A DNA stretch of 33,141 bases from Gemmatimonadaceae bacterium (GCA_025450815.1 JANWLO010000005.1:1-33141), one strand, 5' to 3'. Counted from the stretch's first letter, positions 6,819-16,266 are shown. Notes: generated by a model not told the origin, from the sequence alone. Numbers and translations: made by a program.

Positions 6819-9254
6819 TCATCGACCGCTCAGCAGCTCCTGCATCGGCACTCGCCGAGCGGTGGGGTAGGGCACGAGCGGCCCCTTTACGATTCGCCAC
6901 AGAATGTGATTGAAGGTGTCGTCGTCGATCATGTCTTCGTGCGACAGGTCCAGATGCGCCGATGACCGGGCGCTCGCGCCCGTGGCGGAATTGAGCTCAG
7001 TCAGCGACTGCGCGGGGACCAGCGCACTGTACGGCCGAAGGTCGGGTGACGTCGACCAGATGTCGCGCAACGGTCTGCCGAAGTGATCGAACTGCGACAT
7101 CGTTCCCAGGCCAAGGATTTCCTCGATCGTCGCCAACACATCGGTGGTGTTCACGAAACGGTGAATCACGCCGCCGCGATTCCACGCCGATACCACCAGC
7201 ATCACGGATCGATGCGAATCGACGTGATCCGGCCCGTCTTGCGCATCATCTTCCACCACGAAAACGACGGTGCTCTTCCAGAATGGCGAATGTGAGAGCG
7301 CGTCGATGAGCCGCGCGAGCGCGAGATCGTTGTCCGCCATGTAGGCGCGCGGGGTCCGCATTCCAGCCCTGCCGCCCGCCGTATGATCATCGGGCAGATG
7401 GATCAACTCGAACGCCGGCATGCGCGACGCTCGCACCTGCTCCGAGAATTCCGCGAGCCACGCATCCATGCGACGCTGGTCCATGACCGCGAGGTCGAAC
7501 GGCGGATAGGTCGGACTCGTGTACGGCTGCAGCGAAGCGATGCTGGATTGATACCTTTGGGCGCTCGTATCGCCGGCAGCGGCATTCACCGGCTCTGCCC
7601 ACTCTCCGTAGTCACGCATCGTGAGCCCCTTCCTGGCGACTTCGTCCCAGATGTAACCGTTCGCGGGATCGTCGACGTCCTGCTTGTCCTCGGGCTCCGG
7701 TCGCTTTCCCCGATAGATGTCGGGCGTTGTCTTCTCCGTGTAGTCCGTGACGTAGGCCGCGGTGGACCATGGATGTCCCTGCGCGCTCACCTCCGCATTC
7801 ACGAAGAATCGATCGAACACGCCGAACCGTTCGGCGAGCGCATGATGATTGGGTGATACGGTGCGCGGGAAGAACAGCAACGATGTATCGCCATCGGCCT
7901 GGTGAAGATCGCCGAGCACCTGATCGTAGGTGCGATTCTCCTTGATGATGTAGACCACGTGCTCGAACGGCGGATAGCTTACTTTCGCCGAGCGCGAAAG
8001 GTCCCAACCATTCGCGCGCGCCACACGTCGCGTAAACGATGCGAGCTGCGCGTCGCGCGCCGCCGGCATCACGGTAATCGTCCCGTCGAGCTGTCCGAGA
8101 GTGTATTGGCGAGGGTCGAGCTGCGAGCGCGGACTGTTCGGTTGCGGCCCCGCCAGGTTCGGCCCGGGACCGCGCCCCTTTCCATTCACCACCCAAAGCG
8201 AGTCGCCCATCACGGCAAGCGCGGTGGGATACCATTCGGATGGAATTCGACCGGAAAGCGTATCGGCTCCGCTAGAGAGATCGAATACCGCGACCGCATT
8301 CGCGTCCGCCTCCGCGACGTACAATCGCGACCCATCGGCCGAGAGCGCGAGCGCGTCCGGCGTGCTGCCCTCCACCACTCCGTCCGGTGGAGGATCGCTC
8401 AGCAAACGGATGAGGTGGCGCGCACGAGTATCCACGATCGCGACGCGGTCGCTGCTCGCCGATGCGACGAAGAGTCGAGTGCCGTCGGCGTTGAGGATGA
8501 TCATCGACGGGTGACGCGCGACGTCGATCGGCCGCTCGGCGACGAGGCGACCATCCGAATCGGCGCGATACACGTTCACGAACGACGCCCCCCACGCCGA
8601 CGCGTAGACGCGGCCGTCGGGTGCGACGGCGATACCGTACGGATACGGCCCCGTTCCCAAACGCTGCACAACTCGATGCGATGCTGGATCGATGACGGCG
8701 ATCGAGTCGCTCAGATTCTCGGCGACATAGAGGGCGCGCCCGTTGCGCGAAAGCGCGATGCCGGCAGCGTATCGCGATCCCGGCGTTGCGGCGCCTCGGT
8801 GCCCGAGCTCGATACTGTCGGTGAGCGCCGCCGGCTGCGCGCGCGCCGGAAGCCATGCGTACGAGTACACGACATCGGTGGCACCACCCGAGACGTAGAG
8901 CGTTCGCGCGTCCGCGCTCCATGCCAGACCGATGAACGCGCCGGGCTGCTCGAGATGCTGAACCACCTTGCTCGACTTCGTGTCCACGATCTCGATGCCC
9001 TGCGTGCGGTAGCCGCTCAGGCTGAGAACGAGATACCGCCCATCCGGTGACAGCAGCGCCGCAGTAGGCATGTTGCCGACGGGAATCGATCGACCGGCCG
9101 GATCGAGATGGACTCCGGTTGGCAGTCGTCCCTGCGCCTCCGGTCCCTTGCCAGCGTCCACTCGGCCCGCGTCGGCGCCCGAGCCGCGCGTCGTGCACGC
9201 AGCAGCGACGATGGCGCTCGCCAGGAGACATCCCAGTCGGCCGACTCTCTGCAC
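6819..9254 (-). CDS. Exported YncE-like beta-propeller fused to alkaline-phosphatase-superfamily phosphoesterase
   Basis: 811 residues from a GTG at 9254, chosen because it gives a lipoprotein-type signal (hydrophobic stretch, then AAAC with C20) and lies 8 bp after the upstream stop. An open frame continues further upstream but only overlaps that gene. Residues about 40-420 hold repeated beta-propeller blades of the YncE type (SPDGRYLVLSLSGY, VAPDGRVYASAWG, LSADGSRLYVAEADANAV). Residues about 435-805 are a phosphoesterase of the AcpA/phospholipase C-like group: KENRTYDQVLGDL at the start, LPDDHTAGG, and VVEDDAQDGPDHVDSHRS with likely metal-binding Asp/His. The predicted role is a cell-surface or periplasmic hydrolase of phosphate esters; its substrate is unknown. 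It is the second gene of a two-gene operon with a membrane protein. Confidence 0.88.
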   Translation of the reverse strand: MQRVGRLGCLLASAIVAAACTTRGSGADAGRVDAGKGPEAQGRLPTGVHLDPAGRSIPVGNMPTAALLSPDGRYLVLSLSGYRTQGIEIVDTKSSKVVQHLEQPGAFIGLAWSADARTLYVSGGATDVVYSYAWLPARAQPAALTDSIELGHRGAATPGSRYAAGIALSRNGRALYVAENLSDSIAVIDPASHRVVQRLGTGPYPYGIAVAPDGRVYASAWGASFVNVYRADSDGRLVAERPIDVARHPSMIILNADGTRLFVASASSDRVAIVDTRARHLIRLLSDPPPDGVVEGSTPDALALSADGSRLYVAEADANAVAVFDLSSGADTLSGRIPSEWYPTALAVMGDSLWVVNGKGRGPGPNLAGPQPNSPRSQLDPRQYTLGQLDGTITVMPAARDAQLASFTRRVARANGWDLSRSAKVSYPPFEHVVYIIKENRTYDQVLGDLHQADGDTSLLFFPRTVSPNHHALAERFGVFDRFFVNAEVSAQGHPWSTAAYVTDYTEKTTPDIYRGKRPEPEDKQDVDDPANGYIWDEVARKGLTMRDYGEWAEPVNAAAGDTSAQRYQSSIASLQPYTSPTYPPFDLAVMDQRRMDAWLAEFSEQVRASRMPAFELIHLPDDHTAGGRAGMRTPRAYMADNDLALARLIDALSHSPFWKSTVVFVVEDDAQDGPDHVDSHRSVMLVVSAWNRGGVIHRFVNTTDVLATIEEILGLGTMSQFDHFGRPLRDIWSTSPDLRPYSALVPAQSLTELNSATGASARSSAHLDLSHEDMIDDDTFNHILWRIVKGPLVPYPTARRVPMQELLSGR

Positions 9255-9262
9255 GTCGCGCC

Positions 9263-9907
9263 CTAGCTCGCGACGCGCGCCGATCTGAGCGCCACGATCG
9301 CGGCGCCGACCTGCCATCCGAACAACAGCGCGACCGCGCCGAGCATTTCCGGGCTCGACTCGTCGAAGAAGATCACGCCTGCGAGCCCACCCACCGCCGC
9401 GATCCACGCAAGCACCGCGAGCCAGCGCGGTCGCCCCGCCGTCATCCACTCGGCCGCGCCGAGCACGATCGCGCCGAGTGCGACGAGATAGTTTCCGAAT
9501 CGTGCGGCCATCAATCCTACCGGATGCAGAAGCTCGAACTGCCGCGCGATGGAGGCATCGCCGGCGGAGAACACGCCCGCCATGTGCCACGCGGGTCCCG
9601 CCATGAAGGTGGTGTTCATCGAATCGAGCGCCATGCCGATCGTGATGATCGCAAGCGCGGCCACGACCGCGGGAACCGTTGCGCTACCCGCGGGCGCGCC
9701 GACGAGCCGTACCCAGATTCCGGTCATGATCAGCCCCGTGCCCGCGAGCATGCACAGATGCATCGTGCGCCAGATCGGCATGCTGCCGATCATACCGAGC
9801 TCCATCGAGCCGCCGCCGCTGAGGATCGGATGCATGGCCGCGCCTCCGCCCAGCAGCAAGGTGCCGAGGAGGAGCGCAATGGCGAGGGTGCGGGTGAGGG
9901 TTTCCAT
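9263..9907 (-). CDS. Six-helix integral membrane protein, function unknown
   Basis: 214 residues from the ATG at 9907 (METLTRTLAI), where the first hydrophobic helix begins. A longer frame to 10012 adds a polar, repetitive leader that does not look real. Six transmembrane helices are evident (about residues 5-25, 45-66, 73-95, 123-147, 153-174 and 183-203). Histidines and methionines cluster at helix ends (AAMHPILSGGG, TMHLCMLAG, GPAWHMAG, LLHPVGLMAARFG), which might bind heme or metal, but this is inference. It is upstream of the YncE-phosphoesterase gene by 8 bp and almost surely co-transcribed with it. Its promoter region of about 105 bp is shared with the divergent SDR gene. Confidence 0.75.
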   Translation of the reverse strand: METLTRTLAIALLLGTLLLGGGAAMHPILSGGGSMELGMIGSMPIWRTMHLCMLAGTGLIMTGIWVRLVGAPAGSATVPAVVAALAIITIGMALDSMNTTFMAGPAWHMAGVFSAGDASIARQFELLHPVGLMAARFGNYLVALGAIVLGAAEWMTAGRPRWLAVLAWIAAVGGLAGVIFFDESSPEMLGAVALLFGWQVGAAIVALRSARVAS

Positions 9908-10014
9908 GGCGCTCGGTTGTGCGGTTGCGGGTTGAGTGCGATGTTGGGCGGCATGATGCCAGGAACTCGTAGCCCGTCCGGAACATATCGGGCGCGCGGC
10001 ACAGGGCGCCACCC

Positions 10015-10902
10015 GTGAAGACGGAGCTGTCGCGGATGGAGGGGCGTGTTTGCGTCGTCACGGGTGCGACGAACGGGATCGGGAAGGAGACCGCGCTCGG
10101 CCTCGCGAGGCTGGGCGCGACCGTCGTGATCGTCGCGCGCAACGTGGAGCGCGCCGCGCTGACGGCCAACGAGATCGAGCGCGAAACGGGCAACAAGAAC
10201 GTCGAGATGGTGATCGCGGACTTCGCCTCGCTGGGCGCAGTTCGAGCCGCCGCCGGCGAGATCGCGCGACGCCACCCCGCCCTGCACGTGCTCGTGAACA
10301 ACGCCGGGCGCGCGAGCAAGAAGCGCACGGTGAGCACGGATGGCTTCGAGATGACTTTCGCGGTGAACCATCTCGCGCCGTTTCTGTTCACTCGCGAGCT
10401 CCTTCCGCTGCTGCGGGCCGGCGCGCCATCGCGAATTGTCAACGTAGCGTCAGCGGGCGAGCGCAACGGGCCGATGCGGTTCGACGACCTGCAGAGCGAG
10501 CGGAACTATCGCGGATTCAACGCGTACGCCATGAGCAAGCTCGCGAACGTGCTCTTCACTTACGAGCTGGCATCGCGGCTCGAGGGAACGGGTGTTACGG
10601 CCAACTGCTTGCATCCTGGCACGGTCGCGACCGATCTCCTGCGCCAGATTCCGAAGCTGCTGTTCGCGCTGATCTCCCCGTTTCTGCTCACGCCCGCCAA
10701 GGGTGCGGAGACGGTCGTCTTTCTCGCCGCTTCACCATCGGTGGAGGGCGTGTCCGGCGGCTATTTTCAGAAGTGCCGGGCGGCGCGCTCGTCGAGGCGG
10801 TCGTACGATGTCGAGACGCGGAAGCAGCTCTGGAATGTGAGTGAGGCAATGGTGGACGGGCACGTGGCGACGTCACCACCATCAACCAATCAGATGAAGT
10901 GA
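10015..10902 (+). CDS. Short-chain dehydrogenase/reductase (retinol-dehydrogenase-like SDR)
   Basis: 295 residues from a GTG at 10015. An ATG at 10036, with GGAG 9 bp upstream, is an equally good start and would give 288 residues. Classical SDR features are all present: TGATNGIG at residues 16-23 for cofactor binding, NNAG at 95-98, the catalytic Ser in VNVASAGERNG near 146, and Y171-x3-K175 (YAMSKLANVLF). The fold and the AMSKLANVLF wording match the retinol dehydrogenase/WW-domain oxidoreductase-like SDRs that use NADP(H). The substrate is unknown. It is the first gene of the plus-strand run leading into the M13 peptidase and tryptophan-degradation genes, with 7 bp to the next start. Confidence 0.9.
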   Translation: MKTELSRMEGRVCVVTGATNGIGKETALGLARLGATVVIVARNVERAALTANEIERETGNKNVEMVIADFASLGAVRAAAGEIARRHPALHVLVNNAGRASKKRTVSTDGFEMTFAVNHLAPFLFTRELLPLLRAGAPSRIVNVASAGERNGPMRFDDLQSERNYRGFNAYAMSKLANVLFTYELASRLEGTGVTANCLHPGTVATDLLRQIPKLLFALISPFLLTPAKGAETVVFLAASPSVEGVSGGYFQKCRAARSSRRSYDVETRKQLWNVSEAMVDGHVATSPPSTNQMK

Positions 10903-10909
10903 TCCGGAT

Positions 10910-12952
10910 ATGACAGCCATTCGCTTGAGCGCCCTCGCGCTGATCGTCACCGCTTCCACTGTGAACGCGCAGTCGAGCGTCATCCCGCTCAAGGTCGTCG
11001 ACACCGCGTTCATGGACACGACCGCCAAGGCCTGCACCGACTTCAATCAGTTCGCAAACGGCCGCTGGCTCGCGCACGACACGATCCCCGCCGCGTATTC
11101 CTCATCCGGCGTCTCGCGGGACATGACCGACAGGAACGAGCTCGTCGTTCGCTCGGTGCTCGACGACGTGATGGCGAAGCGTGCCACGTATCCCGCCGGC
11201 AGCACGCAGCACAAGCTCGGTACCTTCTACGCCACGTGCATGGACTCGGCCGCCGCCGAGCGCGCCGGACTCGGTCCCGTGCGCCCCGCGCTCGCGGCGG
11301 CGAGCTCGATCGCGACGCGAGCGCAGCTGCTCGACGAGATCGCGAGGCTCCAGAGCACCGGGCACAACGTGCTCTTTCACTTTTTCCCGAGCGTCGACCC
11401 GCACGATCCCATGCACTATGTCGCGACGCTCTGGCAGGGCGGGCTCGGACTCCCCGATCGCGACTACTATACACGCGAGGGCGCCGGGCCGGATTCCGTG
11501 CGACACACGTATCTCGTACACATCGCGGCGCTGCTCACGCTCTCCGGCGAGCCGGCCGCCGCGGCGAAGGCCGATGCGCAGCGTGTGTTCGATCTCGAGA
11601 AGAAGCTCGCCGAGGCGTCGCTCACGCGCGTCGCGATGCGCGATCCATCGGCCGTGGACCATCCGATGACGGAACAGCAGCTCGCCGCCATCGCGCCGCA
11701 CGTGAGCTGGACCCGGTATTTTCGCAACGCCGGCGTCGATCATCGCGTCGCGAAGCTCAACATCGGGCAACCGGCGTTCATCGCGCGTGCGGACACGCTG
11801 CTCGCGAGCGAGCCGCTCGCGAACTGGAAGGCGTATCTGCACTACCATGTGCTCTCGTCTGCGGCGCCGTGGCTCAGCACGCCGTACGTGAAGGAGAGTT
11901 TCGCGTTCTCGTCGACGTTCAGCGGTGCGAAAGAGCTGCTGCCGCGGTGGAAGCGCTGCCTCCGCGAGACCGACGACCAGATGGGCGAAGCGCTCGGCGA
12001 GGCCTACGTCGCGAAGACCTTTCCGCCTGAAGCGAAGCGCCGCGCGAAGCAGGTGATCGACGACATCAGGACGGCCTTCGCGGCGCGCTTGAAGAATCTG
12101 ACCTGGATGTCGGACACGACCAAGGCGCGCGCGCTCGACAAGCTTTCGAAGATGCACGAGAAGGTGGGCTATCCCGACAAGTGGCGTGACTACGCGAAGC
12201 TCGATGTACGCAATGACGCATTCGTGCTGAACGACATTCGCGCGAACGAGTTCGAATGGAAGCGTACCGCAAACCGGCCCGGTGAAGCGGTGGACACTAC
12301 GGAGTGGGACATGACGGTGCCGACCGTGAACGCGTACTACGATCCGACGAAGAACGAGATGGTCTTTCCCGCTGGCGCGCTCACGCCGCAGACGTTCGAC
12401 CCCAACGCGGACGACGGCGCGAACTACGGCTCGCTCGGTGGGAGCTGGGCCGGGCACGAGCTCACGCACGGCTTCGACGATGAGGGACGCCACTACGACG
12501 CCTCTGGGAGTCTTCGTGACTGGTGGCAACCGTCCGACTCGGCGACGTTCGCAAAGCTGTCGGCGAGAATCGTGTCGCAGTACGACGGCTACATTCAGGT
12601 GGACACCTTCCACGTGAACGGCGCACTCACGGAGGGTGAGAACATCGCTGACAACGGTGGGGTGCTAACCGGGTACGACGCGCTGGAGAGCGCGCTCGAG
12701 CGCGATGGCCGGCCGGGGCTGATCGAGGGGTACACACCGGAACAGCGTTTCTTCATCGGCTTCGCGCAGAGCTTCCGCGGCCACGAGCGCGACGAGTCGC
12801 TGCGCACGCGCGTGACCACGGATCCGCATTCGCCGGACAGGTGGCGCGTGAACGGTCCGGTGTCGAACTCGATGGCGTTCGCCAAGGCGTTCGGGTGCAA
12901 GGAGGGCGACCCGATGGTGCGACCGCGGGCGGAGGTGCCGGACATTTGGTGA
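10910..12952 (+). CDS. M13 family zinc metallopeptidase (neprilysin/PepO-like), exported
   Basis: 680 residues with a signal peptide (cleavage probably after VNA, near residue 20). The N-terminal M13 domain starts with the usual [14 protein letters not shown] stretch. The catalytic domain has [16 protein letters not shown] at about 474, the zinc motif HELTH with H516, E517 and H520, and the third ligand E577 in ENIADNGG, where D581 supports the first His. The C-terminal PDIW corresponds to the usual conserved CxxxW end of the family but lacks the Cys. Family knowledge: endo-oligopeptidase with a closed chamber that cuts peptides of roughly up to 40 residues. Working in the periplasm it would supply amino acids, which suits the tryptophan catabolic genes that follow directly. 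Confidence 0.95.
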   Translation: MTAIRLSALALIVTASTVNAQSSVIPLKVVDTAFMDTTAKACTDFNQFANGRWLAHDTIPAAYSSSGVSRDMTDRNELVVRSVLDDVMAKRATYPAGSTQHKLGTFYATCMDSAAAERAGLGPVRPALAAASSIATRAQLLDEIARLQSTGHNVLFHFFPSVDPHDPMHYVATLWQGGLGLPDRDYYTREGAGPDSVRHTYLVHIAALLTLSGEPAAAAKADAQRVFDLEKKLAEASLTRVAMRDPSAVDHPMTEQQLAAIAPHVSWTRYFRNAGVDHRVAKLNIGQPAFIARADTLLASEPLANWKAYLHYHVLSSAAPWLSTPYVKESFAFSSTFSGAKELLPRWKRCLRETDDQMGEALGEAYVAKTFPPEAKRRAKQVIDDIRTAFAARLKNLTWMSDTTKARALDKLSKMHEKVGYPDKWRDYAKLDVRNDAFVLNDIRANEFEWKRTANRPGEAVDTTEWDMTVPTVNAYYDPTKNEMVFPAGALTPQTFDPNADDGANYGSLGGSWAGHELTHGFDDEGRHYDASGSLRDWWQPSDSATFAKLSARIVSQYDGYIQVDTFHVNGALTEGENIADNGGVLTGYDALESALERDGRPGLIEGYTPEQRFFIGFAQSFRGHERDESLRTRVTTDPHSPDRWRVNGPVSNSMAFAKAFGCKEGDPMVRPRAEVPDIW

Positions 12953-12963
12953 GGGCGAAAGAC

Positions 12964-13824
12964 ATGGAGAACGAGCCAGCGCAGCCAGCGCAGCCATCCA
13001 GCTCGCACCCTGCCGCCGAAGCGCACACCGACTTCGCCGGCGCCATGAGCTACAGCGACTACCTCCAGCTCGACACGCTGCTCGCGGCCCAGCAACCTCG
13101 CTCCGATTGCCACGACGAGATGCTGTTCATCATCATCCACCAAGCCACCGAGCTGTGGATGAAGCTCACGCTGCACGAGCTCGGCGCCGCGCGGCGCCTC
13201 GTCATCGCCGATGACCTGCAACAGACGTTCAAGCACCTCGCCCGAGTGAGCCGGATTCAGTCGCAGCTCATCCAGTCGTGGGACGTGCTATCCACCATGA
13301 CCCCGAGCGACTATTCGCACTTCCGCGGCGCACTCGGGCAGTCCTCCGGCTTTCAATCCGTGCAATACCGGATGATCGAATTCGCACTCGGCAACAAGCA
13401 GGCGGCGATGATCGCGCCGCACCGGCATCGCAGCGATGTGAAAGCACAACTCGAGCACGCGCTCGAGACTCCGAGCCTGTACGACGAGGCCATCCGGCTG
13501 CTCTCACGTCGTGGCTTTGCGATCGATGCTGCGGTAATGGAGCGCGACGTGCGTGAACCATACCGCGCGGATGCTTCGGTGCTCGCAGCGTGGGCGCAGG
13601 TATATCGGGATCCAAAGCGCTACTGGGATCTCTATCAGTTGGCGGAGGAGCTGATCGACCTAGAGGACTGGTTCCAGCAATGGCGATTCCGCCACGTGAC
13701 GACGGTGCAGCGCATCATCGGTCGCAAGCGCGGGACAGGCGGCACTGCCGGCGTGGGCTACCTCAGGCAGGTGCTCGACGTCACGTTCTTCCCGGAGCTC
13801 TGGGACGTGCGCACGGAACTGTGA
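12964..13824 (+). CDS. kynA: Tryptophan 2,3-dioxygenase
   Basis: 286 residues from the ATG at 12964, preceded by GAGGG; a longer open frame overlaps the peptidase gene and is not used. It is a heme enzyme that opens the indole ring of L-Trp to N-formylkynurenine in the cytoplasm. The distal His is H59 ([11 protein letters not shown]), the proximal heme ligand is H244 ([12 protein letters not shown]), and the substrate loop RGTGGTAG follows. Both His residues are offset by +4 from the Xanthomonas numbering (55 and 240), so the protein is collinear with the characterised enzyme apart from its Ala/Pro/Ser-rich N-terminal tail of about 20 residues. The kynureninase gene follows after 7 bp. The formamidase that should act between the two enzymes is not in the window. 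Confidence 0.96.
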   Translation: MENEPAQPAQPSSSHPAAEAHTDFAGAMSYSDYLQLDTLLAAQQPRSDCHDEMLFIIIHQATELWMKLTLHELGAARRLVIADDLQQTFKHLARVSRIQSQLIQSWDVLSTMTPSDYSHFRGALGQSSGFQSVQYRMIEFALGNKQAAMIAPHRHRSDVKAQLEHALETPSLYDEAIRLLSRRGFAIDAAVMERDVREPYRADASVLAAWAQVYRDPKRYWDLYQLAEELIDLEDWFQQWRFRHVTTVQRIIGRKRGTGGTAGVGYLRQVLDVTFFPELWDVRTEL

Positions 13825-13831
13825 TGCGTTC

Positions 13832-15076
13832 GTGAGCCAATCGATCAGGCGTGGCGATCTGGAGGCGCTGGATCGCGCGGATCCCCTGCGTGCGTTCCGC
13901 GATCGGTTCAGGCTGCCCGAGGGCGTGATCTATCTCGACGGCAACTCGCTCGGCGCGATGCCGCGGGCCACGCCCGAGCGCATGCGCGAGGTGGTCGAGG
14001 TCGAGTGGGGCCACGATCTCATTGGTAGCTGGAACACGCGAGGGTGGGTCGATCTGCAGCAGCGCATCGGCGCAAAGATCGGCCGACTTATCGGCGCGCG
14101 CGCCGGCGAAACGATCGTCGCGGACTCCACTTCCATCAACTTGTTCAAGGCACTCGCGGCGTCGCTCGAGCTTCGGTCGGACAGACGCATCATCGTTTCC
14201 GAGCCCGCCAACTTTCCGACGGACCTCTACGTCGCCGAGGGGTTGATGCGCCACCTCGGACGTGGCCACACGCTGCGTCTCGCGGAGCCGGACGACATCG
14301 AGGACGCGATCACGGACGACGTCGCGGTCGTCATGCTCACCCACGTCAACTACCGCACAGGGCGAATGTACGACATGCGCCGCATCACGGAGCGTGCGCA
14401 CGCGCGCGGGGCGATCATGCTTTGGGACCTCGCCCACTCGGCCGGTGCGATGCCGATCGATCTGGCGGGCGCTGATGTCGACCTCGCGGTGGGTTGCGGC
14501 TACAAGTATTTCAACGGCGGGCCGGGCGCGCCCGCGTTTCTGTTCGTCGCTCAACGACACCAGCCGCACATCACTCCCGTGTTGAGCGGATGGTTCGGGC
14601 ATGCCTCTCCCTTTGCGTTCGAGCAATCGTATCGGCCCGCCGAGGGAATCGATCGGCTCACGGTTGGTGCGCCGCCCATTCTGAGTCTGACGGCGCTCGA
14701 AGTCGGCGTCGACCTGATGCTCGAGGCGCCACTCGACTTGGTGCGCGCGAAGTCCGTTCGGCAGGGCGAGATCTTCGATGCACTCATGGGGCAAGAGGTC
14801 GGGCGGGACGCGTTCACCCTCGTGTCGCCGAGCGCGCCGGCGATGCGTGGCAGTCAGCTCTGCTACGCGCATCCGCAGGCGTGGCCGATCAAACAGGCGT
14901 TGATAGACCGCGGCGTGATCGGCGATTTTCGTGCGCCGGACATTCTGCGGCTCGGGTTCACGCCTCTGTACCTCGGTTACGCTGAGATTTGGGACGCGGT
15001 CGCGATCCTCAAGGCGATAGTGGTCGAGCGGGCGTGGGACACGCCGGAGTACCACGCGCGAAGCCTGGTAACGTGA
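13832..15076 (+). CDS. kynU: Kynureninase
   Basis: 414 residues from a GTG at 13832, the usual family length. It is a PLP-dependent fold-type I enzyme that splits kynurenine to anthranilate and alanine (or 3-hydroxykynurenine to 3-hydroxyanthranilate). Visible motifs are YLDGNSLGAMP at 34-44, the PLP-contacting Asp in LWDLAHSAGAMP, and the Schiff-base lysine K225 in GCGYKYFNGGPGAP, close to K227 of the Pseudomonas enzyme. The gene sits 7 bp behind kynA and is clearly in the same operon. No kynurenine 3-monooxygenase or 3-hydroxyanthranilate dioxygenase is nearby, so the local pathway may end at anthranilate, or the remaining genes lie elsewhere. Confidence 0.96.
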   Translation: MSQSIRRGDLEALDRADPLRAFRDRFRLPEGVIYLDGNSLGAMPRATPERMREVVEVEWGHDLIGSWNTRGWVDLQQRIGAKIGRLIGARAGETIVADSTSINLFKALAASLELRSDRRIIVSEPANFPTDLYVAEGLMRHLGRGHTLRLAEPDDIEDAITDDVAVVMLTHVNYRTGRMYDMRRITERAHARGAIMLWDLAHSAGAMPIDLAGADVDLAVGCGYKYFNGGPGAPAFLFVAQRHQPHITPVLSGWFGHASPFAFEQSYRPAEGIDRLTVGAPPILSLTALEVGVDLMLEAPLDLVRAKSVRQGEIFDALMGQEVGRDAFTLVSPSAPAMRGSQLCYAHPQAWPIKQALIDRGVIGDFRAPDILRLGFTPLYLGYAEIWDAVAILKAIVVERAWDTPEYHARSLVT

Positions 15077-15138
15077 AAGTGGGTGAAGCGAGGAAGCGCG
15101 CAAGTCGAAGCAGGTGTATATTCGTTCGGGAATGATAA

Positions 15139-15154
15139 CCTTCGATAAAGAAGG
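15139..15154. promoter_or_regulatory. Possible operator: CCTTC-N6-GAAGG before the wHTH-MNT gene
   Basis: A 5-bp perfect inverted repeat (15139-15143 and 15150-15154) in a locally AT-rich stretch 28 bp upstream of the wHTH-nucleotidyltransferase start. Its place would suit autoregulation by the winged-helix protein encoded just downstream. The arms are short, so chance is possible. Confidence 0.25.
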
Positions 15155-15181
15155 AACACTTTCTCTGGCCATTCTGCCTTT

Positions 15182-15844
15182 ATGCGACCCGCTGAAACGA
15201 GTGCCCTCTACAATCCGCTCGAGCATATTATCGGCTCACCCGGTCTGGTCCGCGTTGCGCGCGTGCTTGCGCAGCACGGCGGCAGTCTCGGCGTGTCTGA
15301 TATTTCGCGACGCGCAAAGCTGTCTCTTCCGAGCACTCGCGCCGCGTTGCGACGGCTCCGCGAGTCGGAAATTGTCACCGGCGTGGGCGCAGGTCGCAGC
15401 ATGGTGTGTTCGCTGCGTATGGAGCACCCACTCACACCGGCACTCGTTGCGCTGTTTTCAGCCGAAGAGAAGTATGCGAATGTCGTACTCGGGGCCATCA
15501 GGCGCGCTGCCAGATCTCTGAAGCCACCGCCGCTGGCGGTATGGCTCTACGGCAGCGTAGCTCGCGCAGCCGACACACCGACCAGCGACGTCGACGTGGC
15601 AATCGTGAGCGCCAGCGCCGAGCCCGCTGCACAAGCGGATGCACTGCGCGACGGCATAAGCATTGAATTGGGGGAAGAGGATCATCGCGTGTCGGTGATA
15701 GCGCTTGGCCCGAGGGACGTAGCGCGACTTGCAAGAACCAAATCAAAGTTCTGGAGCGAGCTAAGGCGGGACGCCGTTGTGCTGGCCGGCGATGCGCCAG
15801 ACGGTCTGCTCCAGCAGCTAAGACGGAAACCCACCAAGCGCTAA
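15182..15844 (+). CDS. Winged-helix DNA-binding domain fused to MNT-type nucleotidyltransferase (antitoxin-like)
   Basis: 220 residues. Residues about 10-80 form a winged helix-turn-helix of the ArsR/MarR-like sort (GGSLGVSDISRRAKLSLP, then STRAALRRLRESEIV). Residues about 95-215 are a minimal nucleotidyltransferase with the diagnostic GS motif G124-S125 (WLYGSVARAA) and the metal-binding D136-x-D138 (TSDVDVAIVS). MNT proteins of this size pair with HEPN proteins; in the studied MntA/HepT case the MNT protein AMPylates the HEPN toxin and neutralises it. The stop codon overlaps the ATG of the HEPN-like gene by one base (TAATG), so translation is coupled. The fused DNA-binding domain suggests the antitoxin also controls its own promoter. 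Activity is inferred only. Confidence 0.8.
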   Translation: MRPAETSALYNPLEHIIGSPGLVRVARVLAQHGGSLGVSDISRRAKLSLPSTRAALRRLRESEIVTGVGAGRSMVCSLRMEHPLTPALVALFSAEEKYANVVLGAIRRAARSLKPPPLAVWLYGSVARAADTPTSDVDVAIVSASAEPAAQADALRDGISIELGEEDHRVSVIALGPRDVARLARTKSKFWSELRRDAVVLAGDAPDGLLQQLRRKPTKR

Positions 15845-16266
15845 TGGTCTCCCGAGGCACGTGGAGCCCGGTGCGAAATCGCGATGAGTGGCTGGGTCGT
15901 CGCGATGCCGGCAGGGCGCACCTGAAAACGACCCGAGATGCATTGATCGTCGCCGACGCGCGCGATGACACGCGTCTCATCGTCCAGGGAGCCATCCTCT
16001 CGGCCATCGCCTTCGGAGACGCTGTGACGATCAAGGTGGCCGGAATCAGGAACGGACAAAATCATCAGCGACTGCCTGACACCGTGCGACAGGCGCTGGG
16101 CAATCGCGCGTCGCAGCAAGAGCTTACACGCCTTCAGCGATTGCTCAAACGCAAGGACGACGCGGCGTATGGACATCGTGCGCTAACTCTCGACGAAGCG
16201 CGTACGGCCGTTGCCCAAGCCGAGGCCTTCGCTTTGTGGGCGGAGTCGGAGCTGGGGCGCGGATAG
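15844..16266 (+). CDS. HEPN-domain-like protein, candidate partner (toxin) of the MNT protein
   Basis: 140 residues, predicted all-helical. The C-terminal half (RKDDAAYG at 103-110, then TLDEARTAVAQAEAFALWAE) resembles the last helices of UPF0332-type HEPN proteins, where an R-x-x-A-D/A-Y-G pattern is followed by an A-rich helix. A canonical HEPN RNase motif (R-x4-6-H) is not clear: R103 and H111 are seven residues apart. It may therefore be a non-catalytic HEPN scaffold or use a variant site; Y109 would be the natural target for AMPylation by analogy with HepT. The start overlaps the MNT stop by one base. I call it HEPN mainly from gene context, size and helix pattern. Confidence 0.6.
   Translation: MVSRGTWSPVRNRDEWLGRRDAGRAHLKTTRDALIVADARDDTRLIVQGAILSAIAFGDAVTIKVAGIRNGQNHQRLPDTVRQALGNRASQQELTRLQRLLKRKDDAAYGHRALTLDEARTAVAQAEAFALWAESELGRG

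Noticed and set aside
9255-9590. N-terminal extension of the propeller-phosphoesterase frame by 112 residues
   Set aside because: It overlaps the membrane protein gene, is Arg/Ala/Gly-rich shadow sequence, and would bury the lipoprotein signal that starts at the GTG 9254.
12841-12963. Longer start for tryptophan 2,3-dioxygenase
   Set aside because: The added residues lie within the M13 peptidase gene in another frame and are not TDO-like; the ATG at 12964 has a ribosome-binding site and fits the family length.
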